Source: an uncultured Candidatus Binatia bacterium (GTDB lineage: Bacteria; Desulfobacterota; Binatia; UBA9968; JAJDTQ01). From it: a DNA stretch of 64,000 nt. The stretch is from assembly GCA_958295985.1 (NCBI GenBank), contig OY282432.1:434001-498000 (forward strand), written 5' to 3'. Every line of letters begins with the position of its first letter. Within the stretch, counting starts at the first letter, position 1. A model generated the notes under the pieces. The model saw nothing but the letters and a program-made list of their open reading frames with translations. It was not told where the DNA came from and did no database searches. The translations under genes were made by a program, and so were the position numbers. Positions 26,476-34,788 of the stretch are shown in pieces.

Positions 26476-27510
26476 CTACTTCTTCGGTGAGAGGACTTCC
26501 TTCAACAGGGACAACGTGCTGGAATCCATGTTGTAGAGCCCCTTCATTTTCTTCGCCACCCAGTTGCCGTCGCTCGGGTTCAACTCCAGCTTCGACTTGT
26601 TGGCGTTGGCGATCAGCTCAGGATCCTTCAAGGTAGCCATGAACGCCGTCTGGAGCGTCTTGACCCGGTCCGCGGGCACTCCCGGCGGCAGGCTGTAGGG
26701 CCGCGAGATGGCGCGGTAAACGTCGGCGGCCACCTGCAGGAGTTTCTTGCCGGTGTCGTCCTTGGCCAGCTTGGTCGCCACGGCCACGTCCTGGAGGTCC
26801 GGGTGCTTGTCAGGACCCACCTGCAGGATTGGCTTGACGTTGCCGCTCTCTATGCCCTGCCGCCAAGTCGGCTTGATGGACTGCCACGCCCAGCAGCCGC
26901 CGTCCAACTCGCCCTTCTCCGCCGATACCCGGATGATCGCGGTGCCGCCGTAGCCCTCGACGATCTTCATCGGCAGGTCGGTTGCGGCCTTGATCAGCTT
27001 GGGCACGTCATCGGTGGTCGAGCCCGGTGCGGTGGCTCCGATCTTGATCGGCCTCTTTGAGTTGATCCAGTCTTCGATGCTGTTGATGCCGCTGGCCTTG
27101 GTGAGCGCGCAGGTGTTGTCGTCGGTGGACGGGACACCCAGCCAGTTGAACTTGCGGCCGTCGAACTTGATGCCCTTCTTGCCGAGGACGTGCTGGAGCA
27201 CCAGCGGGCCGATCCAGTTGCCGATGGTCAGGCCGTCCGGCTTGGCCCTGTTGAAGATGTAGTTGGCGGCGATCATGCTGCCGGCGCCGGTCCTGTTCTG
27301 AACCACGGTCCTGGGATTGCCGGGCACATGCTTGCCGAAGTGGCGGGCGATGAGCCGGGTGTAGGTGTCGAAGCCGCCGCCCGGCGAGAATCCGACCACG
27401 AAACGAATGGTCTTGCCCTTGAAGAAATCGTCCGCTCCCAGGGAGAGCGACGGAACCAGCGCAAGGGCAAGCGCCGAAAGCATGACGATGCGGATGAACC
27501 GACTGACCAT
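26476..27510 (-). CDS. Tripartite tricarboxylate transporter substrate-binding protein (TctC), second copy
   Basis: A 344-residue periplasmic protein with a signal peptide ending near LSLGADD, then FFKGKTIRFVVGFSPGGGFDTYTRLIARHF, the glycine-rich TctC ligand loop. NRTGAGSMIAANYIFNRAKPDGLTIG follows. The ATG at 27510 is preceded by AGGAGG. It is first in the minus-strand unit TctC - TctAB - luciferase-like - TctC, so it is the best candidate for the cognate receptor of the permease. It diverges from the BoxB-like gene across a gap that carries an inverted repeat. Confidence 0.93.
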   Translation of the reverse strand: MVSRFIRIVMLSALALALVPSLSLGADDFFKGKTIRFVVGFSPGGGFDTYTRLIARHFGKHVPGNPRTVVQNRTGAGSMIAANYIFNRAKPDGLTIGNWIGPLVLQHVLGKKGIKFDGRKFNWLGVPSTDDNTCALTKASGINSIEDWINSKRPIKIGATAPGSTTDDVPKLIKAATDLPMKIVEGYGGTAIIRVSAEKGELDGGCWAWQSIKPTWRQGIESGNVKPILQVGPDKHPDLQDVAVATKLAKDDTGKKLLQVAADVYRAISRPYSLPPGVPADRVKTLQTAFMATLKDPELIANANKSKLELNPSDGNWVAKKMKGLYNMDSSTLSLLKEVLSPKK

Positions 27511-27536
27511 AACGAGCCTCCTAAGCTTCTGTCTTC

Positions 27537-27576
27537 GTGAGACAACCCCTTTGGCACCAAACGGTCTTTGTCTCAC
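27537..27576. promoter_or_regulatory. Inverted repeat in the divergent TctC / BoxB-like promoter region
   Basis: GTGAGACAA (27537-27545) and TTGTCTCAC (27568-27576) are exact 9-bp inverted arms whose centres are 31 bp apart, close to three helical turns. They lie 26 nt upstream of the TctC start, in the 212-nt divergent gap. A regulator binding both arms could control uptake and the oxygenase genes together; that is inference. No -35/-10 pair is obvious. Confidence 0.45.
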
Positions 27577-27722
27577 AAATCCGGGCCAAAGAAAAGGGCA
27601 GGCAGGAGAAATTCACCGGCGCATGACGGCCAAGCCTCCAAGGAGGGTTGACGTTGGCGCCGCAATGCATTACTTTAGCGAACGCTCGTTTGAAACCCCA
27701 TAGGAAACAAGGAGTCACGGAG

Positions 27723-28823
27723 ATGACGAAGATATCGACTTTCGACGACTGGATCGACTGCTTCAAGGAATGGCAGAAGGACATCGGGTATGACGCGGAC
27801 CTGCTGGGAGACTACAAGTTCGAGACCAAGCTTGGCGACTTGCACACCGACGACATCGAGTTCGGCGACTATTCGGGCCAATCCAAGTGGGAGCGGGTGG
27901 CCCAGATACCGAACCAGTCCATCCGGGACGCGTTGCTCACCCTCATCGTCTATCAGGGCGACACCGAGTTCGCTTCGGTCGAGCAGCAAAAGAACCTGCT
28001 GGACAACGCCCCGACCGAGTACGACCGCCGGGCGCTGATACGGGTCAACAGCGACGAGATGCGGCACGGTTGGCAGATGTGCTACCTGCTGGTGAAGTAC
28101 TTCGGCGATACCGGCAAGGTCGAGGCGCGAAAGCTGCTGGAGCGCCGGGCCAACGAGCAACAGCGCCTGCTGGGGTCGTTCAACGAGCCCGTGAACAACT
28201 GGCTGGATTTCTTCACCTACACACAGTTCGTGGACCGGGACGGCAAGTTCCAGCTCACCATGCTCAGCCACTCGGCCTTCGCCCCGCTGGCGCGCAGCGT
28301 GTCGGCCATGCTCAAGGAAGAGTTCTTCCACATGTTCACCGGGAATACCGGCCTCACCCGCATCGTCAGGGCGAACCGGATCCCCGTCCCCATCATCCAG
28401 AAGTACTTCAACAAGTGGCTGTCCACGGCCTACGACCTCTTCGGCACCGACCACTCCTCGTCGGCCCAGTGGGCTTACGTGTGGGGCATCAAGGGTCGCT
28501 TCGACGAGGCTGCCGCCGATGGCCCCGCGGACAAGGAAAAGCTCAACGAGTTCTCCCGGACGCACTATCTCAACGAATGCCGGGGGCTGGTGGACAACCT
28601 CAACAACTTCATCCCCGAGGGCGAGCCCCACCTCGAGATTCCGGACGTCCGGTTCAACCGCTCCATCGGCGACCACGCGGGCATGCGGTACGGCGTCCAC
28701 GGTGATTTGCTCTCCGAGACGGAATATGAGAAACATCTGTCCGAGGTGCTTCCCGGCGCCGAGGACGAGCGCGTCCTGAACGAGATCTTCAAGGACAAGG
28801 ACTGGGTCCTTCAAATGAACTAG
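27723..28823 (+). CDS. BoxB-like di-iron epoxidase (PaaA/BoxB superfamily)
   Basis: A 366-residue ferritin-like oxygenase closest in pattern to BoxB, the epoxidase component that forms 2,3-epoxybenzoyl-CoA. Segments resembling BoxB are LIVYQGDTEFASVEQQKNLL, VNSDEMRHGWQMCYLLVKYFG (di-iron E-x-x-H), LLGSFNEPVNNWLDFFTYTQF and LKEEFFHMFTG, the second ligand pair. True BoxB proteins are about 100 residues longer, so this is a shorter relative and its substrate may be another acyl-CoA. ATG 27723 was chosen (AAGGAG upstream) rather than an in-frame codon 75 nt earlier. The ferredoxin and NuoF-like genes downstream probably supply electrons. Confidence 0.82.
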   Translation: MTKISTFDDWIDCFKEWQKDIGYDADLLGDYKFETKLGDLHTDDIEFGDYSGQSKWERVAQIPNQSIRDALLTLIVYQGDTEFASVEQQKNLLDNAPTEYDRRALIRVNSDEMRHGWQMCYLLVKYFGDTGKVEARKLLERRANEQQRLLGSFNEPVNNWLDFFTYTQFVDRDGKFQLTMLSHSAFAPLARSVSAMLKEEFFHMFTGNTGLTRIVRANRIPVPIIQKYFNKWLSTAYDLFGTDHSSSAQWAYVWGIKGRFDEAAADGPADKEKLNEFSRTHYLNECRGLVDNLNNFIPEGEPHLEIPDVRFNRSIGDHAGMRYGVHGDLLSETEYEKHLSEVLPGAEDERVLNEIFKDKDWVLQMN

Positions 28824-28843
28824 TCCGCCGCCTCGTTGCCGAG

Positions 28844-28869
28844 GGCCGCGGTCTCCGAACGCCGCGGCC
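28844..28869 (+). terminator. Strong hairpin between BoxB-like and ferredoxin genes
   Basis: GGCCGCGG and CCGCGGCC form a perfect 8-bp GC stem with a 10-nt loop, followed by TGTTTCCCT. It could terminate part of the transcription after the oxygenase gene or set unequal expression of the two electron-transfer genes. The short T run makes full termination uncertain. Confidence 0.45.
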
Positions 28870-28898
28870 TGTTTCCCTCTGCCGGTAAGGAGAACCCT

Positions 28899-29222
28899 GT
28901 GAATCGATTCTGCCTCGTCTGTCAGAACGTGGACTGCAAGAGTCGGGGCTCCGAGGAGCTGATGAAGGAGCTGCAGGAGCGGGTGGCGGCCAAAGGGCTG
29001 GATGACGTGGAGGTGCGTTCCTACATGTGCTTCGGCGCCTGTCAGGAAGGCCCCAACATGGTCGTCTATCCGGACAAGTGCTGGTACGCCGGGGTGAAGA
29101 TCGAGGACCTGGACGACGTCGTCGCGCACCTGGCCGGTGGACCGCAGGTAGACAGGCTGGACAAGATCGACCCTTCGCTCAAGGAACTCATCTACCAGTT
29201 GCTCGACACCGGAGTCTTTTAG
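28899..29222 (+). CDS. Thioredoxin-like [2Fe-2S] ferredoxin
   Basis: A 107-residue ferredoxin of the NuoE/thioredoxin-like fold. Cysteines occur as CLVCQNVDCKSRGS at the N-terminus and YMCFGACQEGPNMVVYPD in the middle, the usual two-pair arrangement of this family. The GTG at 28899 has AAGGAG upstream. The frame ends 5 nt before the NuoF-like gene. Together they form a NuoE/NuoF-like pair that could move electrons from NAD(P)H to the BoxB-like oxygenase. Confidence 0.88.
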   Translation: MNRFCLVCQNVDCKSRGSEELMKELQERVAAKGLDDVEVRSYMCFGACQEGPNMVVYPDKCWYAGVKIEDLDDVVAHLAGGPQVDRLDKIDPSLKELIYQLLDTGVF

Positions 29223-29227
29223 CCGTC

Positions 29228-30460
29228 ATGGAAGGCATCCTGTTCCCGCGGGGCGTGGTCGAGGGGCCCGAAGACCTTGACGCCTATCGCTCGAGGGGCG
29301 GTTATCAGGCCGTCGGCCGGCTCGGAGAACTATCCCCGCAAGACGTCATCGCCAGGGTAGACGCCTCGGGTCTGCGCGGCCGCGGCGGCGCGGGATTCCC
29401 CACGGGCAAGAAGATGGCGCTGACCCTGGAATGCCCCGAAACGCCCCGCTACGTGGTCATGAACGGGGGCGAGGACGAGCCCGGCAGCAACAAGGACCGC
29501 GTGCTCATGGAGAACGTCCCCCATCTCCTCCTCGAAGGGATCATCGTCTCGGCCTACGCGGTGCAGGCGGAGAAAGCCTACCTCTACATCAACCACGGCT
29601 ATGGAGCGGCCACGCGCTCGGTGGAGACCGCCATGCGTGAAGCCCGGGAGGCGGGCTACTGGGGCGAGGACGTCGCCGGTTCCGGTTTCGGCCTCGAACT
29701 CGTGCTGGTGGCGGCCCCGTCGAACTACGTTGCCGGAGAGGATACCGCGGCCCTGGAAGTCATCGAGGGCAAAGAGCCCCTGCCCCGGCAAAAGCCGCCT
29801 TTCCCGGTCACCGCCGGCCTGTTCGGCAAGCCCAGCCTCGTCAACAACGTCGAAACCTTCGGCAACATCGCGCCCATCGTTGCCAAAGGGCCGGAGTGGT
29901 ACCGCTCCTTCGGCACCCGCGAGAGCCCCGGCACCATGATCTTCTCGCTGGGGGACGAGATGGAGAGGCCCGGCGTCTACGAGATCCCGCTGGGGACTCC
30001 CCTGCGGCGCCTCGTGGAAGAATGCGGCGGCGGCCTGAAGGGCGGCAAGGGCATCAAGGCGATCTTGCCGGGAGGCCCGTCATCCGGGTTTCTGCTACCC
30101 GACCACCTCGACATCCCGCTCGATCACGCCTCCTTGCGGGAAGCCGGCTCGTCCATCGGATGCGGCGTCGTCAAGGTCCTCGCCGAAGACGATTCGGTAG
30201 TGGATGAAGTGGCGCGGATCGCGGATTTCTTTGCCAGAGAGTCCTGCGGCCAGTGCCCGGCGTGCCGCATGGAAACGAACATGCTGGCGGCGCTGATCAA
30301 GAAGGTTCAGCAGGGCCAGGGGAGCGATGCGCTGACGGACCAGTTCGGCAAGGTGCTCGCCTTCAACAAGGGGAAAGGGTTCTGCAGCCTCATCAACATG
30401 CCCGGCCCGCCCATCGAGAGCGCCGTCCGGCTCTTCCCCGACGAGTTTCGCGGCGCGTAA
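29228..30460 (+). CDS. NuoF-like NADH dehydrogenase subunit (FMN, NADH and 4Fe-4S binding)
   Basis: A 410-residue flavoprotein. The FMN/NADH-binding loop is GLRGRGGAGFPTGKKM at about residues 48-63, then NGGEDEPGSNKDR and NYVAGEDTAALEVIEGKE. An SLBB-like region follows, and the [4Fe-4S] site is ESCGQCPACR with a fourth cysteine in GFCSL. All cluster ligands are present. No other complex I genes are near, so it is more likely the NADH-oxidising half of a dedicated electron-transfer chain with the preceding ferredoxin than part of complex I. ATG 29228 was chosen because the longer frame upstream overlaps the ferredoxin in another phase. Confidence 0.93.
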   Translation: MEGILFPRGVVEGPEDLDAYRSRGGYQAVGRLGELSPQDVIARVDASGLRGRGGAGFPTGKKMALTLECPETPRYVVMNGGEDEPGSNKDRVLMENVPHLLLEGIIVSAYAVQAEKAYLYINHGYGAATRSVETAMREAREAGYWGEDVAGSGFGLELVLVAAPSNYVAGEDTAALEVIEGKEPLPRQKPPFPVTAGLFGKPSLVNNVETFGNIAPIVAKGPEWYRSFGTRESPGTMIFSLGDEMERPGVYEIPLGTPLRRLVEECGGGLKGGKGIKAILPGGPSSGFLLPDHLDIPLDHASLREAGSSIGCGVVKVLAEDDSVVDEVARIADFFARESCGQCPACRMETNMLAALIKKVQQGQGSDALTDQFGKVLAFNKGKGFCSLINMPGPPIESAVRLFPDEFRGA

Positions 30461-30475
30461 CCGGCAGCCGTCGCT

Positions 30476-30661
30476 TCACAGATTCAGGTTCTTCGTCGGC
30501 ACGTTGAAGACCACGCCGTCGGCGTTTTTCACCAGACACATGTCGTTGCTCCACTCCTTCACCACCTCGACCTCGTCTCCCGGCGAGAACGACGCTTCCT
30601 CGATTCCGGAATTCTTGGTTGACTGATATTTATAGGTAAACGCTTCCTTGACGCTGGCCAT
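30476..30661 (-). CDS. Small hypothetical protein, SH3-like
   Basis: A 61-residue protein from an ATG preceded by GGGAGGGG. The pattern SFSPGDEVEVVKEWSNDMCLVKN ... VFNVPTKNL looks like a small beta-barrel of the SH3 type (a charged turn, then V-x-V strands). I do not recognise a named family. It converges with the NuoF-like gene and precedes nothing obviously related. Confidence 0.6.
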   Translation of the reverse strand: MASVKEAFTYKYQSTKNSGIEEASFSPGDEVEVVKEWSNDMCLVKNADGVVFNVPTKNLNL

Positions 30662-30699
30662 TTCAGGCCCCTCCCTTCCTTTTCGATCGGTATCAGCGT

Positions 30700-31380
30700 T
30701 CAGTCCCGCCAACTGCCGTGACGGGTCGGATGCCGCAATGCCGCTCCCAGACGCTCCAGGAAAACCGCCCGGGGCACCTCCCTGGCGCCGAGGCTCAGCA
30801 TATGGGAGGTTGTAACCTGTGCATCGATGAAATGGTAGCCCCATCCCGAGAGCCTGTCCACCAACCGCGCCACTGCCACCTTGGAGGCGTCCGTCTCGCG
30901 GTGGAACATCGACTCGCCGAAGAACCCCCTGCCCAGAGCAATGCCGTAGATGCCTCCGACGAGGTCCTCACCGAGCCAGCTCTCCGCTGAATGGGCCACT
31001 CCCGCTTCGTGGAGACGCACGTAAGCCCGTTCCATTTCCGGCGTGATCCAGGTGCCCTCCTGGCCGCGCCGCCCCACGGTTGCGCAAGCCCGGATCACGC
31101 CTTCGAAGTCCTCGTCGAAGGTGACCCGGTATCTCCCCTGGTTCAAGACGCGCCGCAGCCGCCTGGAGACGTGGAAGTCGTCGAGGTCGAGGACGCACCG
31201 GGGGTCCGGCGACCACCACAGGATCGGCTCCCCTTCGCTGTACCAGGGGAAGATGCCCATGGAGTAGGCCAGCAGAATGCGAGCGCTGCCAAGGTCGCCG
31301 CCCACCGCCAGCAGCCCGCCGGGTTCCGCCTCGTGCGGGGAGGGAAAAGCGAGGCGACGGTTCAAGCGATAGACCGGCAT
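30700..31380 (-). CDS. aat: Leucyl/phenylalanyl-tRNA-protein transferase
   Basis: A 226-residue enzyme that adds Leu or Phe to proteins with N-terminal Arg or Lys, marking them for ClpAP degradation. The family hallmark GGLLAVGGDL is near residue 21 and GIFPWYSEGEPILWWSPDPR follows. Later motifs include AHSAESWLGEDLVGGIYGI and GFFGESMF, then the H-F-I-D-x-Q segment. No good ribosome binding site is seen; ATG 31380 is the start that best fits family length, with ATG 31392 as an alternative. A single housekeeping gene here. Confidence 0.95.
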   Translation of the reverse strand: MPVYRLNRRLAFPSPHEAEPGGLLAVGGDLGSARILLAYSMGIFPWYSEGEPILWWSPDPRCVLDLDDFHVSRRLRRVLNQGRYRVTFDEDFEGVIRACATVGRRGQEGTWITPEMERAYVRLHEAGVAHSAESWLGEDLVGGIYGIALGRGFFGESMFHRETDASKVAVARLVDRLSGWGYHFIDAQVTTSHMLSLGAREVPRAVFLERLGAALRHPTRHGSWRD

Positions 31381-31579
31381 GGATGGTGCCATGGTGCAGG
31401 TTCGAGGCAGCGGATGCAAGGAAACGCCGTGAATTCGCGTTATCGACGCTGGCAGCGAGCATGGCCCCCTGCCCGGGAGCCGTTCTGACCATGCTGTATG
31501 CAGCGCGTTCAGGTCCGGGGGAACGAACTCGCGGGACTTTGGACGGCGTTCGTGATATATCCTGGACGGGGAGACTGCA

Positions 31580-31948
31580 ATGTTCAAGAGAATCGACCAT
31601 GTAGCGCTCCATGTCGCGGACCTGGACCGTACCGTCGCCTTCTACGAGGAGCACTTCGGCTTCCGTAAGTACTTTCAGCACGAGGCCACGGCGGGGATGC
31701 AGATCGCGTACCTGAAGCTCGGAGACACCGTTCTGGAGTTGACCCACAGGAGCGAGGGCTCCATGACCGGGTTTCATTTCTGCCTGGAGACCGACAACTT
31801 CGACGAAACGGTGGCGGAGCTGCAACAGCGCGGCGTAACGCTGCTGCGGGCGCCCCACGGTACCGCGGCGCGGGAGCCGCGGGAGGAAGGCTGGCGCCGG
31901 GTCGTCTTCGGCGGCCCCGACGGCGAGCAGATCGAACTGCGGGGGTAG
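31580..31948 (+). CDS. VOC family protein, glyoxalase I-like
   Basis: A 122-residue vicinal-oxygen-chelate protein. Metal-ligand positions appear in IDHVALHVADLDRTVAFYEEHFGF (His), DTVLELTH (Glu), MTGFHFCLETDNF (His) and GPDGEQIELRG (Glu), the H-E-H-E set of glyoxalase-type members. It is single-domain and would act as a dimer. The neighbours are small unrelated proteins, so no substrate is proposed. Confidence 0.88.
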   Translation: MFKRIDHVALHVADLDRTVAFYEEHFGFRKYFQHEATAGMQIAYLKLGDTVLELTHRSEGSMTGFHFCLETDNFDETVAELQQRGVTLLRAPHGTAAREPREEGWRRVVFGGPDGEQIELRG

Positions 31949-31967
31949 CCGGTAACCCGGGACCATC

Positions 31968-32276
31968 ATGCCGGACCAGGAAGCTCAAACGATCAAGCTG
32001 GCTTGCCCCTGCTGCGGCGCAACCCTGATCGTGGACCCGTCGCTGGCGGTGGTGTTGCGGCACGAGCTGCCGCCGCCGCAGCACAAGGCGCCGGAGCTCA
32101 AGGACGCCGGCCGCCTGCTTCGGGAAGAAGCGACACAGCGCGACCAGAAGTACCGTCACATCCTCGATGCGGAAAAAGACAAGGGCAAGGTGCTGGACCG
32201 AAAGTTCCAGGAGCTGCTCAAGAAGGCCAGGGACGAGCCCATCGAGAAGCCCCTCAAGGACATCGACCTCGACTAG
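31968..32276 (+). CDS. Zinc-ribbon and coiled-coil hypothetical protein
   Basis: A 102-residue protein with one CPCCG knuckle at about residues 13-17 and no second pair, so metal binding is uncertain. Residues 45-95 are highly charged and helical (segments such as LLREEATQRDQKYRHIL). It starts 19 nt after the VOC gene on the same strand. I recognise no family. Confidence 0.6.
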   Translation: MPDQEAQTIKLACPCCGATLIVDPSLAVVLRHELPPPQHKAPELKDAGRLLREEATQRDQKYRHILDAEKDKGKVLDRKFQELLKKARDEPIEKPLKDIDLD

Positions 32277-32313
32277 TGGCCTTATCGGAAGCCACAAGGA
32301 GGGAGACCATGAC

Positions 32314-32601
32314 ATGACCACCTACGCAATGGCAACCCTCGCCATCAACGCCGCTCACGCCGTCGCCAGCCTCGGGGCCGTCGCCGCCATCCTGGTAGGC
32401 ATTCGGCAAATGCGCCGCGCCGGCGACCTCCGCGAGAAGCGCGAGGATGCCCGCCACCGCGAAGCCATGCGCGACGCAGACCAGCGCCACGCCGAAGCCA
32501 TGCGGTCGCTTGAAGCCATCATCAAAGGCATGGAAACCGTGATCGAACGGACAGGGACACGGGCCGAGCGCCCGGTCCCGGAGAGGAAGGGACTGACATG
32601 A
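32314..32601 (+). CDS. Small membrane-anchored coiled-coil protein
   Basis: A 95-residue protein. Residues 5-30 form one membrane segment (AINAAHAVASLGAVAAILVG), followed by a strongly charged helix rich in Arg, Glu and Asp. The ATG at 32314 follows AAGGAGGG. This topology is common in phage-type and small inner-membrane proteins; no function can be given. It follows the zinc-ribbon gene by 37 nt. Confidence 0.55.
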   Translation: MTTYAMATLAINAAHAVASLGAVAAILVGIRQMRRAGDLREKREDARHREAMRDADQRHAEAMRSLEAIIKGMETVIERTGTRAERPVPERKGLT

Positions 32602-32665
32602 CCACCACCGCCTTGACGCCGAGCGCCTCCGGTGCGGTAGCCCTCTCGGGCGCCGCCCGCGGCCT

Positions 32666-32953
32666 CTATTTGCACCGGGACGATACCTCGGAGATCGCTT
32701 CGCGGGCGCCCGTCATGTCGAACTTGACGGTGATCGGTCCGGCGTTATAGGCGCGGGCCCGGACCCTCACCACACGCGCCGCTTGCAACCGATCCACATA
32801 TCTATCGCCCCATGTGAAGATCAACGAATCCGGCTGAGTAAACAGCCGCTCCTTGGGCTCCTCGTCAAACCGGATAAACACCGCCCCACGCACCGTCCGC
32901 AGCACTCGGTTGGACGAAAACACCGCCACCCTCGTTTCCCGCGTCCCGGTCAC
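32666..32953 (-). CDS. Small hypothetical protein coupled to the Nudix gene
   Basis: A 95-residue frame beginning at a GTG that overlaps the Nudix stop codon (GTGA), a sign of translational coupling. It is rich in Arg and Val with beta-strand-like segments (RVAVFSSNRVLRTVRGAVF, then RLQAARVVRVRARAYN) and no cysteine pair. No family recognised. It is last in the minus-strand LigB-LigA-SDR-barrel-Nudix run. Confidence 0.45.
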   Translation of the reverse strand: MTGTRETRVAVFSSNRVLRTVRGAVFIRFDEEPKERLFTQPDSLIFTWGDRYVDRLQAARVVRVRARAYNAGPITVKFDMTGAREAISEVSSRCK

Positions 32954-33534
32954 GACGGCCTTGCGCCCCTCGGCTCGTAGCCGTACACGAGCTCGAGCAA
33001 CTGCTTGACCATCCGCGCCGTGGCCCCCCAGATATCCCACTCCTGATACTGAAAGTGATAGATGGGCTCCGACCTCCTGGACAAGCGGGAATCCAGGGTC
33101 AGGGCGTCCTGCTTCAACAGCGCGGCCACCGGCACGGAGAACACCGCGGCCGTTTCCCGGGGGTCGGGGCGAAACTCGTACGGATGAGGAATCAGTCCCA
33201 CGAAAGGGGTCACCAGAAAGTTGTAGCCCGCCATCACCTGGTCGAGCCGGCCCAGGATGCGCACGTGGCCGGGATCGACGCCGATCTCTTCCCGGGTCTC
33301 CCGTAGCGCCGTGGCCACCGCGCCGTCGTCTCCCGGATCGACGCTCCCTCCCGGAAACGCCACCTGACCGCTGTGAGAACTCAGGTCGTCCGCCCGCAGC
33401 GTAAGGACGAGGTGATCTCCGTCCTGACGTTCCTGGATCGGCGCCAGGACGGAGGCCAACCGGAAGCCGTCTCCGGCGATGGCCTTGGGCGTCCGGGTCC
33501 GAAGGATCTCGAATCTGTCAGCGTGGGCAGGCAC
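32950..33534 (-). CDS. Nudix hydrolase, CoA pyrophosphatase-like
   Basis: A 194-residue Nudix protein. The Nudix box is GGSVDPGDDGAVATALRETR followed by EEIGVD, giving the G-x5-E-x7-RE-x-x-EE-x-G pattern with D at the first acidic position. A CoA-pyrophosphatase signature (SSHSGQVAFPGG) precedes it, as in the NudL group that cleaves CoA and acyl-CoA to phosphopantetheine and ADP. Its place in a CoA-rich region fits this. The stop overlaps the next small gene. Confidence 0.9.
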   Translation of the reverse strand: MPAHADRFEILRTRTPKAIAGDGFRLASVLAPIQERQDGDHLVLTLRADDLSSHSGQVAFPGGSVDPGDDGAVATALRETREEIGVDPGHVRILGRLDQVMAGYNFLVTPFVGLIPHPYEFRPDPRETAAVFSVPVAALLKQDALTLDSRLSRRSEPIYHFQYQEWDIWGATARMVKQLLELVYGYEPRGARPS

Positions 33535-33591
33535 GTCCGCGGTCAGGGAACGGTTGGCAATGACAGGTCGGTGTTGCAGTTCCGGTCCGTG

Positions 33592-33921
33592 CTAGCTGTC
33601 CCGCTTCAGCGACTCCGGGAAGTAGCGCGACGGGGACCAGATCTGGGCGTCGAAGTTGGTGCATCCCAGAATCCTCAGCTCGCGCATGATCCGGATGTAG
33701 TCTTGTGATTCGATAAAACCCTCCCACGCCTGGAGGGAGTCGAACTCGATCATGATCGCGACCTGGGGACTGACCTCCAGGGGGTTCCGGAGATTGCGAA
33801 TCTCCCTGACCCCGGGGGCCGCCAGCGTCATGGGCAGCCAGTCGTTCTTGGCCTTGTTGCTGTAGATCGTCAGGTTGGCCTTCTGATCCGGCAAGTCCCA
33901 TTGAACGATATAGTAAACCAT
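33592..33921 (-). CDS. Dimeric alpha-beta barrel protein (EthD/antibiotic-monooxygenase-like)
   Basis: A 109-residue protein with a beta-alpha-beta start MVYYIVQWDLPDQKAN and a second strand block VAIMIEFDSLQAWEGFI ... DYIRIMRELRILG. This is the typical layout of ferredoxin-like dimeric barrels that bind small aromatic or quinone compounds. It lies 10 nt after the SDR gene in the same operon as LigAB, so a role in ring-cleavage-linked chemistry is possible. Confidence 0.65.
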   Translation of the reverse strand: MVYYIVQWDLPDQKANLTIYSNKAKNDWLPMTLAAPGVREIRNLRNPLEVSPQVAIMIEFDSLQAWEGFIESQDYIRIMRELRILGCTNFDAQIWSPSRYFPESLKRDS

Positions 33922-33931
33922 GGCGCCTTCC

Positions 33932-34723
33932 TTACATGAGTGTCCTGACGAGACCGCCGTCGATCAGGAGCGTCGTTCCGGTGATGTAGCTCGCACGGTC
34001 GGAGCCGAGAAAGACCACCAAATCCGCAACTTCCTCGGACTGCCCGAAACGGCCCAGAGCAATCTCGGCCTTGCTCTGCTCCTGAACTTCTTCCAGGGGC
34101 AGGTTGAGCCGCTTGGCCCGGGCCACGTTGAGGTTGTGATGGCGCTCCGTGTCGATGCGTCCGGGCAGCACCGTGTTGATGAGGATGTTGTCGGGCGCCA
34201 ACTCACGGGAGAGCGTCTTGGCCCAGCCCACCACACCCGTGCGGAAAGTGTTCGACAGGATCAGTCCCGCGATGGGCTCCTTGATGCCGTAGGAGGTGAT
34301 GTTGATGATGCGTCCCGCACCGACCTCCTTCATGTGGGGCACCGCTTCGCGCGTGAGCCTTACCGTACCCATGAGACTCAGGCTGTACGCCGCGGTCCAG
34401 TCCTCTTCGCTCAACCCGTCGAACGCGCCGAACGGAGGCCCGCCGGCATTGTTCACCACCACGTCCACCCGTCCGAAGGCCTCGACGCTCTTGGCCACGA
34501 AGTTCCGGATATCGTCGTACCTGGACATGTCCGCCACCGTGGCGAGGACGTCTCCGCCCGTGGCCGTGCGAATCTCGTCCGCGGCCCGTTCCAACGCTTC
34601 ACCGCCTCTGGCGCAGATACTCACCTTCGCGCCTTCCCGCGCGAAACCCGCGGCGATGGCCCGCCCCATTCCCTGACTGGCGCCGCCCACCAGCGCCACC
34701 TTGCCCGTCAATCCCAAATCCAT
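33932..34723 (-). CDS. Short-chain dehydrogenase with atypical active site
   Basis: A 263-residue SDR with the NAD(P) loop GGASQGMGRAIA at the N-terminus and NNAGGPPFG. The catalytic region reads IINITSYGIKEPIAGLILS, followed by NTFRTGVVGWAKTLS. The usual Y-x-x-x-K is missing: the position that should hold Tyr is Phe or Asn and the Lys is Arg or Gly. A related group of ketoreductase-like SDRs without this pair is known, so it may not be a dehydrogenase in the usual sense. It follows LigA in the minus-strand operon. Confidence 0.85.
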   Translation of the reverse strand: MDLGLTGKVALVGGASQGMGRAIAAGFAREGAKVSICARGGEALERAADEIRTATGGDVLATVADMSRYDDIRNFVAKSVEAFGRVDVVVNNAGGPPFGAFDGLSEEDWTAAYSLSLMGTVRLTREAVPHMKEVGAGRIINITSYGIKEPIAGLILSNTFRTGVVGWAKTLSRELAPDNILINTVLPGRIDTERHHNLNVARAKRLNLPLEEVQEQSKAEIALGRFGQSEEVADLVVFLGSDRASYITGTTLLIDGGLVRTLM

Positions 34724-34788
34724 CCAAGGCTCCCCGTGCGGGATGCGCCGGGCTCACCCGAAGGCGGCGCCCCGGCGGACATCCGCCT

